Shown here: positions 27,679 to 36,800 of the stretch, in pieces
Layout: each line of letters opens with the position of its first letter
How positions within the stretch are numbered: position 1 is the stretch's first letter
Origin: CAZGAQ01 sp964523405
Lineage (GTDB): Bacteria; Planctomycetota; Phycisphaerae; UBA1845; Fen-1342
Assembly: GCA_964523405.1 (NCBI GenBank)
Contig: CAZGAQ010000001.1
Span: 353,758-417,757 of the forward strand
Length of the DNA stretch: 64,000 nt
Direction: 5' to 3'
Made by a program: the position numbers and the translations under genes
Notes under the pieces: generated by a model
Seen by the model: only the letters and a program-made list of their open reading frames with translations
Told to the model about the DNA's origin: nothing
Database searches by the model: none

Positions 27679-28815
27679 TCATCCCGGGCGCACCGCCGGC
27701 AACGCCGCGATCAACTGCTCCACTTCCTCGGTCGTGTTGTAGAAGTGCGGGCTGGCCCGCAGCCGCCCTAGCCTTCGGGAGATCACGACCTTGAACTCAT
27801 CGGCTAAGTGTCTCTGCAAGGCCACCAGGTCCTGTTTATCAGACGCGAACGAGACGATCCCACTCCATTCACTGGGGGTCCGCGGGCTGTGGATCTGCCA
27901 GCCCTTGCGCTGCACGCCCTCGACCAGGAGGTCAGTCAGTTGCTTCACCTGCCATTGAATCGCGTCGATGCCCACGTCGAGAAACAGGCCCAGCGACGCC
28001 CCCAGGGCGCTAATCCCCGCCAGGTTGAACGCCCCGCTGTCAAACCGCCGGGCGTCATCACGCAAGTCAATCTTGCGCTCCAGGGTGTCAAACCCCCCCT
28101 TCATGCACAGATAGCCCATTTCCGTTGGCCGCAGGTGCCGCAGCAACTCGCGGCGGCAGTAGAACAGGCCGATCCCTTCCGGACTGCACAACCACTTGTG
28201 CCCGTCCGCCGCGAGGAAATCGATGTTCATCGCCCGGACGTCGAGCGGATGCACGCCCAAGGCCTGGATCGCGTCGACGCACAGCAACACGCCCTTGTCC
28301 TGACACAGCTCGCCTAGCCGCGTCAGGTCGATGCGGAAGCCGTTGCTCCACTGCACGGCCGAAACGGAGACCACCCGGGTCCGGCGATCGATCGCCGCCG
28401 CCAGGCGGTCGAACGGCACGCGGCCGTCCTCTTCCTGGACCCACTTGACGTGCACGCCGCGCTGTTCGAGGTTCATCCACGGGTAGACGTTGGCCGGAAA
28501 CTCCATCGTGTTGAGGACCACGTTGTCGCCCGTGACCCACTGAATGCCGTTGGCGACGTAGTTGATGCCCTCGGACGTGTTCTTGACAAACGTCACCTCG
28601 TCGGCGTGGGCGTTGATGAGCCGCGCGCCGGCCTGCCGCACATGGTCCGCCAAGCGGTAGTATTTTCCCGAGAGGTTGCCCTCCGCCGCCACGTCGCGCG
28701 CATAGCTCGCCAGCGCGTCCGCGGCCGGGCCGGACAGGGGCGCGACCGCCGCGTGGTCCTGGAAGTTGTAGCGCCGTGTAATGGGGAACTGCGTCCGGAT
28801 TTCTTCGAGGTTCAT
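27679..28815 (-). CDS. Class V PLP-dependent aminotransferase (IscS/epimerase-like)
   Basis: This 378-residue protein is a class V aminotransferase. The PLP-binding lysine is probably Lys207 in ADGHKWLCSPEG, and LCVDAIQALG carries the ring-nitrogen aspartate. TFVKNTSEGINYVA binds the phosphate, and FDSGAFNLAGI fits isopenicillin-epimerase or cysteine-desulfurase-like members. There is no clear catalytic cysteine loop for desulfuration, so the substrate is left open. The ATG at 28815 follows AGGGATATGAC; a GTG at 28836 is an alternative. Confidence 0.88.
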   Translation of the reverse strand: MNLEEIRTQFPITRRYNFQDHAAVAPLSGPAADALASYARDVAAEGNLSGKYYRLADHVRQAGARLINAHADEVTFVKNTSEGINYVANGIQWVTGDNVVLNTMEFPANVYPWMNLEQRGVHVKWVQEEDGRVPFDRLAAAIDRRTRVVSVSAVQWSNGFRIDLTRLGELCQDKGVLLCVDAIQALGVHPLDVRAMNIDFLAADGHKWLCSPEGIGLFYCRRELLRHLRPTEMGYLCMKGGFDTLERKIDLRDDARRFDSGAFNLAGISALGASLGLFLDVGIDAIQWQVKQLTDLLVEGVQRKGWQIHSPRTPSEWSGIVSFASDKQDLVALQRHLADEFKVVISRRLGRLRASPHFYNTTEEVEQLIAALPAVRPG

Positions 28816-28988
28816 CACGTCATATCCCTGTGCCACCCGGCGCGGGGCCGCGGCGCGTGTCTAATCTTATGCGACCCGGACCCGTGTGTCTGCCCGCGGC
28901 GCGGGGCGAATTGCGGGACCCGGACGGAGTGTTAAGATGCCGGCTTGCCAGTCGTGCCGCAACGGCGCGCCGGATCAGGAAAGCAGCC

Positions 28989-30344
28989 ATGGCAGCGATG
29001 GACGAGATGACACCCCGACAGATCGTGCAGGCCCTCGACCGCCACATCGTCGGCCAGGAGGAGGCCAAGCGCCTGGTGGCCATCGCGATCCGCAATCGCT
29101 GGCGGCGGCTCCGCCTGCCGCCCGGCCTGCGCAACGACGTGTCGCCCAAGAACATCCTGATGATCGGTCCGACGGGCGTGGGCAAGACCGAGATCGCGCG
29201 GCGCCTGGCCCAGCTCGCGGACGCGCCCTTTATCAAGGTCGAGGCCACCAAGTTCACGGAAGTCGGCTACGTCGGGCGGGACGTCGACAGCATCGTGCGG
29301 GATCTCGTCGAACAGGCCGTCGTGCTCGAGCGCCAGCGGGCGGCCGCCACCGTGCGGGAGCGGGCGGTGCGCGCCGCGGAGGACCGGATTCTCGACCAGT
29401 TGCTGCCGGGCAGCACGGACGGCGCCGAGGGTCCGCCCGACGAGGACCAGGCGGAGCGGCGGCGGCGCACGCGGGAAAAGCTGCGGTCACAACTGCAGGC
29501 GGGGGCGCTGGTGGAGCGCAGCGTCGAGCTGACCGTCGAAGAGCGCGCTGTGCCGGTCCACGTCATGTCCAATATGGGACTCGACCAGATGGGGCCGGAG
29601 TTCGAGCAGTTCATGGAGCGGATCATGCCTTCACGCGGGCGCCGGCGCCGGCTGCCCGTGCCCGAGGCGCTGGAAGTGATGATCCAGCAGGAGGTCGACC
29701 GCCTGATCGACCAGGACGCGCTGCACCAGGCGGCCGTGCGGCGTTGCCAGGAATCCGGCATCGTCTTCCTCGACGAGCTGGACAAGATCTGCGGTTCGCC
29801 GCTGGCGGAAGGCGGCGGGCCCGAAGTCTCGCGCAGCGGCGTGCAGCGCGACCTGCTGCCCTTGGTGGAGGGGACCAATGTCAGCACGCGCTACGGCATG
29901 GTGCGAACCGACCACATCCTGTTTGTGGCGGCTGGGGCGTTCACGCAGTGCCGCCCGAATGACCTGATGCCGGAGCTGCAGGGCCGCTTCCCGCTGCGCG
30001 TGGAGCTGCGCGACCTCAGTGCGGAGGACTACTACCGCATTCTGACCGAACCGGAGAACGCCCTGATCAAGCAGCAGGTCGAGCTGCTGGCCACCGAGGG
30101 CGTGCAGCTCACGATCACGCCGGAAGCGATTGGCGAGATGGCCGAGATGGCGTACAAGGCCAACCAGATGCTGGAGAACATCGGCGCCCGGCGGCTGTAC
30201 ACGATCGTCGAGAAGGTGGTCGAGGAGATCGCGTTCAACGCCTCCGACGCGGTGAACAAGGACGTGACGATCGACGTGGACTACGTCCGCATGCGGCTCG
30301 CGGACATCCTGGCCGACGAGGAACGCAGCCAGTTTGAGTTGTAG
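28989..30344 (+). CDS. hslU: ATP-dependent protease ATPase subunit HslU
   Basis: This 451-residue AAA+ unfoldase normally feeds substrates to the HslV peptidase. RQIVQALDRHIVGQEEAKR is the N-terminal signature, Walker A GPTGVGKTE spans about 60-68, the pore loop GYVGRDV follows, the charged I-domain lies at about 110-240, and Walker B is GIVFLDELDKI. The C-terminal LADILADEERSQFEL ends in the expected hydrophobic tail that inserts into HslV. No hslV gene neighbours it: the flanking genes on both sides are on the opposite strand. The ATG at 28989 follows AGGAAAG; a second in-frame ATG is 9 bases later. Confidence 0.95.
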   Translation: MAAMDEMTPRQIVQALDRHIVGQEEAKRLVAIAIRNRWRRLRLPPGLRNDVSPKNILMIGPTGVGKTEIARRLAQLADAPFIKVEATKFTEVGYVGRDVDSIVRDLVEQAVVLERQRAAATVRERAVRAAEDRILDQLLPGSTDGAEGPPDEDQAERRRRTREKLRSQLQAGALVERSVELTVEERAVPVHVMSNMGLDQMGPEFEQFMERIMPSRGRRRRLPVPEALEVMIQQEVDRLIDQDALHQAAVRRCQESGIVFLDELDKICGSPLAEGGGPEVSRSGVQRDLLPLVEGTNVSTRYGMVRTDHILFVAAGAFTQCRPNDLMPELQGRFPLRVELRDLSAEDYYRILTEPENALIKQQVELLATEGVQLTITPEAIGEMAEMAYKANQMLENIGARRLYTIVEKVVEEIAFNASDAVNKDVTIDVDYVRMRLADILADEERSQFEL

Positions 30345-30382
30345 CCGGTGGCGGTGGCCCACGTGCCGGGCGCACGGCGACG

Positions 30383-31222
30383 CTACACGCGCTCGACCGC
30401 CGCGGCTGGCAGCCAGCCCTTCTGGTCATTGAGCAGTTGCACTTCCACCCAGTCGCCGCGCTGCTGCAGGATGCGCAGCTCCACGCCCGGCCCCAGCGGC
30501 TGCTTGAGCACGAGGTTCGTGCCACTGGTTTCGTCGCGGTCATACCGCAGGAACGGTTGACCCGTAACCACGACCGCGGCCGGACGCGCGCCCCGTTCGT
30601 GCAGCTCCCAACTCAGCGACAGGCCGAAGCTCAACGCGAGCGCTGCCCCGCTCAGGCCGCCCAGTAGCAGTCCACGGCGGCGCCAGCGCAGCCACGCGCA
30701 CAGCAGCCCGTAACCCAGGGCCACCATCACGACAAGCCAGGCGCAGCGCTGTTGCAGCGACGTCGTGTAGTGCAGGAAAAGCAGTTGGTGCGCCAGCGCG
30801 CTCTGTCCGCTAGGCGCGATGGCCGGCTCCACATGGTCACGCACGTAACGCAAATTGGCCGCCAGCCGTTCGTCGGTCGGGTCCAACGCCTGCGCGCGGC
30901 GGTAGTGCAGCACCGCCCGTCCCACATCGCCGAGGCGGTAGTACGTGTTGCCGAGGTTGTACTCGAGCGCACTGTTGTGCGTGCCGGCTTCGACCAGTGC
31001 GGCGAAGCCCGCGGCGGCCTGCCGGTAGAGTTCGCTGGCCTGCGCGGGATTCTCGCGGGCCGCGCTGATCGCGCGATCGTAGGCCCCGAGGGCTTCCTGC
31101 AGAATCTCACGTTGACGTGGCGGCGACAGCGGTTCCGCGATGGCAGCCGCGGCCAGCCCCAGCAGTAGGGCTGCGCGCACCATGCCGCGGACGACCGGCG
31201 TAGTCTGCCGCGCGCGCTTCAT
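30383..31222 (-). CDS. batE: BatE-like TPR/SH3 membrane protein
   Basis: This 279-residue protein has an N-terminal signal or membrane segment, then TPRs (ALEYNLGNTYYRLGDVGRAV, LHYRRAQALDPTDERLAANL), two transmembrane helices (about residues 165-210), and a C-terminal SH3-like domain ending in DQKGWLPAAAVERV. This is the BatE layout of the Bat aerotolerance operon. Its ATG at 31222 overlaps the batD stop codon by 4 bases (ATGA), indicating translational coupling. It probably scaffolds an inner-membrane complex with BatD. Confidence 0.85.
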   Translation of the reverse strand: MKRARQTTPVVRGMVRAALLLGLAAAAIAEPLSPPRQREILQEALGAYDRAISAARENPAQASELYRQAAAGFAALVEAGTHNSALEYNLGNTYYRLGDVGRAVLHYRRAQALDPTDERLAANLRYVRDHVEPAIAPSGQSALAHQLLFLHYTTSLQQRCAWLVVMVALGYGLLCAWLRWRRRGLLLGGLSGAALALSFGLSLSWELHERGARPAAVVVTGQPFLRYDRDETSGTNLVLKQPLGPGVELRILQQRGDWVEVQLLNDQKGWLPAAAVERV

Positions 31223-32964
31223 CGCCGCTCCCGTTCGAGGGCGGTCACGCAGGACAGCGCCGCTTGGCGGAGGGCCTCGCCGTCTACTCCGGCGTCGCCG
31301 CCGAAAGAGACCTCCTCACAGTGCGCCAGCGTCTCCTGCCACAAGCTGACCGTCGCCGCCTTTATGCCCCGTCTCCGCAGCTCCGCGACCGCGGTTTGTC
31401 CCGTGAAGCGGCCGGCGGGCTCGCTGTAGCGATCGGCCAGGTAGCCGGCCAAGGCGGCGGCCAGCTCACCGGCCAGCACCGCGAGGTCGGTGGCGGGGGC
31501 CTGCGCGATGCGCTGACGGGCCGTGCGCGCGGCGCCGCTGCGGCGTCGGCGGGCCGGATCGGCGTTGCGGCGCTGGACAAGCGCCACGCCGCCCCAAATC
31601 GCGAAGAAGCCAAGCGGCGGGGCGAGCAGGAGCGTGCCGATCAGTCTCGGTGTCACCGGCCAGGCCGTGGCCAACAAGGCCGCCTCGCCCGTCTGGATGT
31701 CCCGTAGACCGTCGAGGGCCTGGAGGCGGGCATGCTCGCCGGCCGCGGTGCCCGGCGTCGACGGGGTGATGGCATCCGGGGTCGTCACCTCGACTGTGGG
31801 CGTCACCTGGAGCGGAATCGCTTTGCTGCGGGCGATCACGAAACGCTCGTGGTCCGGGTCGAAGTACGGGTATTCGATCGGCGGAATGGCGGTCACATCA
31901 TCGCGCTTGGCCCGGATGGTGACCGTGAATCGGCGGCGGCTGTCCTTGGTTTCGCCGGCCAGGGTTTGCTCCGGGATACGAAAGCTCTCGTTCAACGGAG
32001 CGCTGGCACTGAGCAGCGGCGGCGGCAGCGAATCGACGGGACCCTCGCCAAAGACCTCGATGGTCAGCTCAATCGGATCGCCGACGCGGACGTTGGTTGG
32101 ACGTGCGGCCGTCGTGATGTCATACAGTCCGACGGCCCCATTGTAGTTTGCGGGGCGACCCTCCTGGGGAACGGGCAGCACGTCGAGCGGGGCGGTGCGC
32201 GCTTTGGCCCGGAGATTGCGGGTACCGGCGCGCGTCGGGTAGGCGATGCCGACTTCCACGTCACTGAAGCTTAGGCGTCCGACGCGGTCCGCGACGAAAT
32301 CGGCTGCAAAGTCGAAGGCATACCAGGCTTCCTGAACGCCGCCGACGTTGCGACGCCGCCCGACACTCTGTGCATTGCGGATTTCGCGGCCGAACGGCCC
32401 GAAGTTGATCGCGCTGATGCTCTGCAACACGTAGCCCGGATCCAGCCGCTGGCCGCCGTAGGTCGGCGGCTTCACCCAGATTGTCATCGTCGCCTGCACA
32501 CGCTGCCCGACGAAGATGCGCTGGCGGTCCACGCTGACCTCGACCGCGAACAACTCGTCCGCGTCGCTGGGCTGCACCTGGACGGTGGCGGGACGTGTCT
32601 GGAGTTCACGACCGTCGACCTGCACCGTGACGGGGGGAATCGTGACTTCGCCCACCACCTGCGGCGTAACCTCGAACTGGTACGTCCGCGTGTGCGACTC
32701 GGTCTTGCGGCCGTTGATGATGTAGACGGAAGACGATTCGGCGGCGTTGGGCAACGCCCGGACCGTGCAGTTGGGCAGGTCCGGGAAGACCGGCGGCTCG
32801 GCCTCGGTGAAATTGGCGATCTCGATGCTGACGGTGAACGCCTCGTTCACGTTGACCGTTGGCGAGCTTAGTCGCAAGGCGACCGAGGATTGGGCGCGCA
32901 CCGCCACCGCGCCGCACAGCGTCGGCACCAACAGCAACCACCAGACCCACGGCGACCGTTTCAT
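31219..32964 (-). CDS. batD: BatD-like aerotolerance protein
   Basis: This 581-residue exported protein has a cleavable signal ending about AVRAQ, then several beta-sandwich repeats including RLSSPTVNVNEAFTVSIEIA, VSVDRQRIFVGQRVQATMTI and VRVGDPIELTIEVFGEG, a transmembrane segment (LIGTLLLAPPLGFFAIWGGV), and a cytoplasmic C-terminal region. This is the architecture of BatD/oxygen tolerance proteins. The GGGAG before the ATG at 32964 sets the start. No batA, batB or moxR-like gene is adjacent, so only the D and E components are visible here. Confidence 0.87.
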   Translation of the reverse strand: MKRSPWVWWLLLVPTLCGAVAVRAQSSVALRLSSPTVNVNEAFTVSIEIANFTEAEPPVFPDLPNCTVRALPNAAESSSVYIINGRKTESHTRTYQFEVTPQVVGEVTIPPVTVQVDGRELQTRPATVQVQPSDADELFAVEVSVDRQRIFVGQRVQATMTIWVKPPTYGGQRLDPGYVLQSISAINFGPFGREIRNAQSVGRRRNVGGVQEAWYAFDFAADFVADRVGRLSFSDVEVGIAYPTRAGTRNLRAKARTAPLDVLPVPQEGRPANYNGAVGLYDITTAARPTNVRVGDPIELTIEVFGEGPVDSLPPPLLSASAPLNESFRIPEQTLAGETKDSRRRFTVTIRAKRDDVTAIPPIEYPYFDPDHERFVIARSKAIPLQVTPTVEVTTPDAITPSTPGTAAGEHARLQALDGLRDIQTGEAALLATAWPVTPRLIGTLLLAPPLGFFAIWGGVALVQRRNADPARRRRSGAARTARQRIAQAPATDLAVLAGELAAALAGYLADRYSEPAGRFTGQTAVAELRRRGIKAATVSLWQETLAHCEEVSFGGDAGVDGEALRQAALSCVTALERERR

Positions 32965-33152
32965 CTCGCTCCCGTCAGATACCACCCGCGGCACGGTTCG
33001 GCCAGCGGAGGACACAACATTCTACACGCCGTCGGCCGGGCGCGAACGGCAGGCCGCGCGCGGGGGGCGGGCGGAAAAGCCCTGGTCGCGACGCGGACGC
33101 CAACCCCATGGCGCGGTAAGATGCCGTCGCGGACCGCCGCAGGGAGAAGGCC

Positions 33153-33635
33153 ATGACGACCCATTCGCCATCCGCCGTGCCGTCGCTCGTGTCGTTTCTG
33201 ATCTGCGACCAGGTCATCGACGACAAGCTCAGCAACAAGAAGAGCGCGATCGGTATCTTCAATACGATCCTCGTACCCAAGCTGCCCACCGCGATCCAGC
33301 AGATGGCGATCCTGGCGTCGGTCACCGAGATCCCGGGGAGCGCCGAGCTCGAGATCCGCCTCGTCCGCGACACGGACGACGCCGTCCTGTTCAGTGGCCG
33401 CGGAGCGGTGGAAGCCCCGAATCCGCTCGCCGTCGTCGACCTGCTGTTTGCCATGCAGGGTGTCCATATCCCGGAACCGGGCCAGTATGCCTTTGAGTTG
33501 CTCAGCCGCGGTGAGATCCTCGGTCGGCGGCGATTCCAGGTGCTCGTTCGGCCACCCAACACCCCGGCACACGGTACGCCCGGCGCTGGCGGCCCCCCCA
33601 ACGTCCCCGGCACGCCACCGGAGGATATTGACTAG
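33153..33635 (+). CDS. DUF6941-like protein
   Basis: This 160-residue protein matches the DUF6941 pattern: SFLICDQVIDDKLSNKKSAI near the N-terminus, a beta-rich middle, and GQYAFELLSRGEILGRRRF. The final 25 residues are Pro/Gly-rich. The family function is not known. GGGAGAAGG precedes the ATG at 33153. It is transcribed divergently from batDE. Confidence 0.7.
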   Translation: MTTHSPSAVPSLVSFLICDQVIDDKLSNKKSAIGIFNTILVPKLPTAIQQMAILASVTEIPGSAELEIRLVRDTDDAVLFSGRGAVEAPNPLAVVDLLFAMQGVHIPEPGQYAFELLSRGEILGRRRFQVLVRPPNTPAHGTPGAGGPPNVPGTPPEDID

Positions 33636-33912
33636 GCCAGAGAACCACCGTGCGCGCTCCCGCAACACTGCATTGCTCCGCCTGTACAACAGACCAGTCG
33701 CGCCCACACCCACGCGGCCGGCGGCTGTAAGTAGTGGACGGTTAAGGCGGTACGATCCTGTCACAGGCTCTGAGAGGCATTTTCGGCGCGGGCCTTCCAC
33801 GGTGGGTACGATAATGCGGGGCGGCTGTGCCCAGCCGTCTGGCGATCGGTGGCTGCGACGGAACTAACCCGGTGGGGGCCGCCGGGTTCTATAGCTCATG
33901 AAGGAGCTGCCT

Positions 33913-34098
33913 ATGAAACGCGTCCTGCGAAAGCTGGCGATTCTCCCCTTCGTGCTGTCAGCCGTGACCGTGGACTTCAACGGCTGCTGGCGACCGATCA
34001 CCAGCGCGTTGCGGGATTTTGGCATCGACGTCACGACCGACGACGGCGACATCGACGTCGGACTGTGGGATTTCGGCCACGATGACGACGATGATTGA
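33913..34098 (+). CDS. Small exported acidic protein
   Basis: This 61-residue product has a basic start (MKRVLRKLA), a hydrophobic stretch, and an Asp-rich mature part ending in HDDDDD. A cysteine at about residue 25 (NGC) may be a relaxed lipobox. AGGAG precedes the ATG at 33913; another ATG 15 bases upstream is possible. Function is unknown, though the acidic tail could bind calcium. Confidence 0.55.
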   Translation: MKRVLRKLAILPFVLSAVTVDFNGCWRPITSALRDFGIDVTTDDGDIDVGLWDFGHDDDDD

Positions 34099-34222
34099 TG
34101 ACCGGCACGCGGGCGCGCTTCGGTAGGGGGCCTGCCGGCGATGCCGTAAACCGGCCCCCGAGCACTTCATCCGCCGGGGTCGACCACTCTGCGCCCACGT
34201 CAGCTCGCGCCCGGCACCCCGC

Positions 34223-35449
34223 CTACGTGCCCGCCACGGCGGCGCGCAGCCACAGCCAGACGGCGGCGATGGCCAACGTCGCGAGCGTCACCGGGATGCC
34301 GGTGCGGGCATGCGCACGCCACGAAATACGCACGCCCAGATGCGCGGCCTGATCCACGACAATGATATTCGCGATGCTACCGACGACGAACAGGTTGCCG
34401 GCCAGCGTGCTCGCCAGGGCCAGGATGGCGCCTGCTTGTGGGTGGGTCGCCGTCGGCAACAGCAGCATCACGGCCGGCACGTTGGACACAAGGTTGGACA
34501 GAATCACGGTCAGCGCGAAGAGCCACGCCGGTCGGGTGACATGCACACCGCTCGCGTGCAGCCCGTCGATGGCCGCTGTCAGCAGGCCTGATTTCGCCAG
34601 CGCGTGATTCACGATGAACAGGCCGGCGAATAATACGAGCAACTGCCAGTCCACCAGGCTCAGCTTGTGCCGTGTGTGCAGTCGGCGGCTCATCAGTAAC
34701 AGCCCCGCCGCCGCCAGCGCGACCACGTCGCGTGGCCACGACGTGCACAGGAATGCAGCCATCAGGCCCGCCAGGACCAGCGAACCCTTGAGGGTCTGCC
34801 ATTTCTGAAACGCGTGGGTGCGCACCTCGATCTTCTGCGGCGGCGCTTGCCACTGGCCGCGGATCTGCCAACGAATGATCGCCCAGGTGGCGAGGCAGCC
34901 CAGGGCGGCGGGCACGGCGCCATCGAGCAGGTAGCCGGCAAACGACAGGTGGAGCTTCTGCCCGATGAGCATGTTCTGCGGATTGCCGATCAGGGTCGCC
35001 GCCGAGCCGACGTTGGCCGCACAGGCGAGGGCGAGCAGAAAGGGCACCGGTTTGAGCCCGCGGCGCGTGCAGCCTTCCACGAGCAGCGGGGCAACCGCGA
35101 GGCAGACGATGTCGTTGGCCAGCACGGCCGACAGACCGGCGCTGACGGCGATGACGAGCAGGAGGAGCAGGTCGGGCGAGACCTGCGCAGCGGCTAGGCG
35201 CCGCGTGATGGCGGAATACGTCCCGCCCAGGCGGAACTGCGCCGAGACCACCATGAGGCCCAGCAACAGGGCGATGGTCGGCACATCGACTGCATCCCAG
35301 GCTTCCTGCGGGGTCAGGCACTGACTCGCCACCAGGATGATCGCGCCCACCAGGGCTACACCGGTGCGGTCAATGGCATAGCCGGGGATTCCGCCCAGCA
35401 CCATGCCGAGATAGACCAGCGCGAAGACCAGCAGGACCGTGATGTTCAT
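34223..35449 (-). CDS. SLC13/ArsB-type anion permease
   Basis: This 408-residue protein has about 10-11 transmembrane segments and two hairpin-type motifs: SAVLANDIVCLAVAPLL with SAATLIGNPQNMLIG in the first half, and NLVSNVPAVMLLLP with VVGSIANIIVVDQA in the second. Such N-x-P signatures mark the ion-transporter superfamily including SLC13, CitMHS and ArsB. The substrate may be a dicarboxylate, sulfate or arsenite; there is no ars gene nearby. It follows hisD by 49 bases on the same strand and could be the last gene of the his transcript. Confidence 0.83.
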   Translation of the reverse strand: MNITVLLVFALVYLGMVLGGIPGYAIDRTGVALVGAIILVASQCLTPQEAWDAVDVPTIALLLGLMVVSAQFRLGGTYSAITRRLAAAQVSPDLLLLLVIAVSAGLSAVLANDIVCLAVAPLLVEGCTRRGLKPVPFLLALACAANVGSAATLIGNPQNMLIGQKLHLSFAGYLLDGAVPAALGCLATWAIIRWQIRGQWQAPPQKIEVRTHAFQKWQTLKGSLVLAGLMAAFLCTSWPRDVVALAAAGLLLMSRRLHTRHKLSLVDWQLLVLFAGLFIVNHALAKSGLLTAAIDGLHASGVHVTRPAWLFALTVILSNLVSNVPAVMLLLPTATHPQAGAILALASTLAGNLFVVGSIANIIVVDQAAHLGVRISWRAHARTGIPVTLATLAIAAVWLWLRAAVAGT

Positions 35450-35498
35450 GGAGGGCGAGTTATACCGCGCCCGCGAGTGCGCGTCCTGTCGCGTCGAG

Positions 35499-36779
35499 TC
35501 AGCATCCCGGCGACGGCGCGGCGCGCCGCTCGGCCGAACGCGCGTGAGCTTCCAGACCCTCCAGCCGTGCGAGCGCTGCCGCGTCGCGCGCCATGTCCGC
35601 CAGCGCCACCCGGTCGTCGATGCGGAGCCACGTGCGGATACGCAGGAACGTGAACACCGACAGCCCGCCCCGCGCTCGCGCGGTCGCACCGGTCGGCAGC
35701 ACGTGATTCGGACCGATGCCGTGGTCGCCCAGGACCTCGGCGCTGTCCGCGCCGATGAACAAACCGCCATAGTGCCGCAGCTTGGACACCCACGTTTGCG
35801 GGGAGCGCACGTGCAGCGCCAAGTGCTCCGGCGCGAGTCGATTGCAGATGTCAGCAGCCTCAGCCGCGTCCGCGGCCACGACCGCGAAGCCGTGTGCGAG
35901 CGCCGGCCCGGCCGTCGCCGCAGTCGGCAAGTCCGTCAATTGTCGCGTGACTTCCGCCTCGACCCTTGCGACCACGCCGGCGTCCGCCGTCACCAGGATC
36001 GGCAACGCGTCCGGATCATGCTCCGCCTGGGCGAGCAGATCGGCGGCCACCACGTCGGCATCGGCCGTCTCATCCGCCACGACGACCAGTTCCGAAGGAC
36101 CGGCCAGCATGTCGATCACGACCGCACCGGCCACGAGTTGCTTGGCCGCGGTAACCCAGCGATTCCCGGGGCCCACGACGACGTCGCAGGCCGGCACCGG
36201 CCCGGCGCCGTACGCCAGCGCGGCGATCGCCTGCGCGCCGCCCGCGGCCAGCAGCAAATCGGCACCGGCGACGGCCGCGGCCGCCTTCGTCACGGCCGTG
36301 GGACGCGGCGAGGCTACAACCACCGTCTGCACCCCGGCCGTCCGTGCCGTCACCACCGTCATCAGCACCGATGACGGAAGCGGGAAGCGCCCGCCGGGAG
36401 CATAGCAACCGGCCGTCTCCACCGGCGCGATCGTGTGCCCCGCGCGGCCGCCCGCGACCGGCTTGTCGAGTTCGCGGAGTGTCGCGCGTTGGGCCAACGC
36501 GAAGGCGCGAATGCGTTCGGCCGTACGCCGCAAGACATCCTGCGTCTCCGCCGGCAGCGACGCGAGCGCTTGCTCCAGTTCAGCCCGCGTGTGGTACAGC
36601 GGCTCGCCGGTAGCGACATCGCCCAGACGCTCGGCCTGCGCCTTGAGCGCCGCTTCGCCGCCGCGCCGCACGTCGTTCACAATCGTCGCCGCCTGCGCGA
36701 GCGTAATCTCATCGACCGTCGTCTGGCCGATCGGCTGCACGTCTGCCGGCGGCACGCGTCGAAATCGAAAGGCGTTCAT
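35499..36779 (-). CDS. hisD: Histidinol dehydrogenase HisD
   Basis: This 426-residue enzyme oxidises L-histidinol to L-histidine in two NAD-dependent steps. The signature GPGNRWVTAAKQLV, followed by AGPSELVVVADE, lies in the central half. YAPGGRFPLPSSVLMT, QAEHDPDALPIL, APEHLALHV and GIGPNHVLPTG are family motifs; the last includes the zinc-binding histidine region. GGAGG precedes the ATG at 36779. It is the last his gene of the operon, 21 bases after the HisA-I-E fusion. In many his operons hisD instead follows hisG. Confidence 0.95.
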   Translation of the reverse strand: MNAFRFRRVPPADVQPIGQTTVDEITLAQAATIVNDVRRGGEAALKAQAERLGDVATGEPLYHTRAELEQALASLPAETQDVLRRTAERIRAFALAQRATLRELDKPVAGGRAGHTIAPVETAGCYAPGGRFPLPSSVLMTVVTARTAGVQTVVVASPRPTAVTKAAAAVAGADLLLAAGGAQAIAALAYGAGPVPACDVVVGPGNRWVTAAKQLVAGAVVIDMLAGPSELVVVADETADADVVAADLLAQAEHDPDALPILVTADAGVVARVEAEVTRQLTDLPTAATAGPALAHGFAVVAADAAEAADICNRLAPEHLALHVRSPQTWVSKLRHYGGLFIGADSAEVLGDHGIGPNHVLPTGATARARGGLSVFTFLRIRTWLRIDDRVALADMARDAAALARLEGLEAHARSAERRAAPSPGC

Positions 36780-36800
36780 CGTCGCACCTCCTCGCACGAA

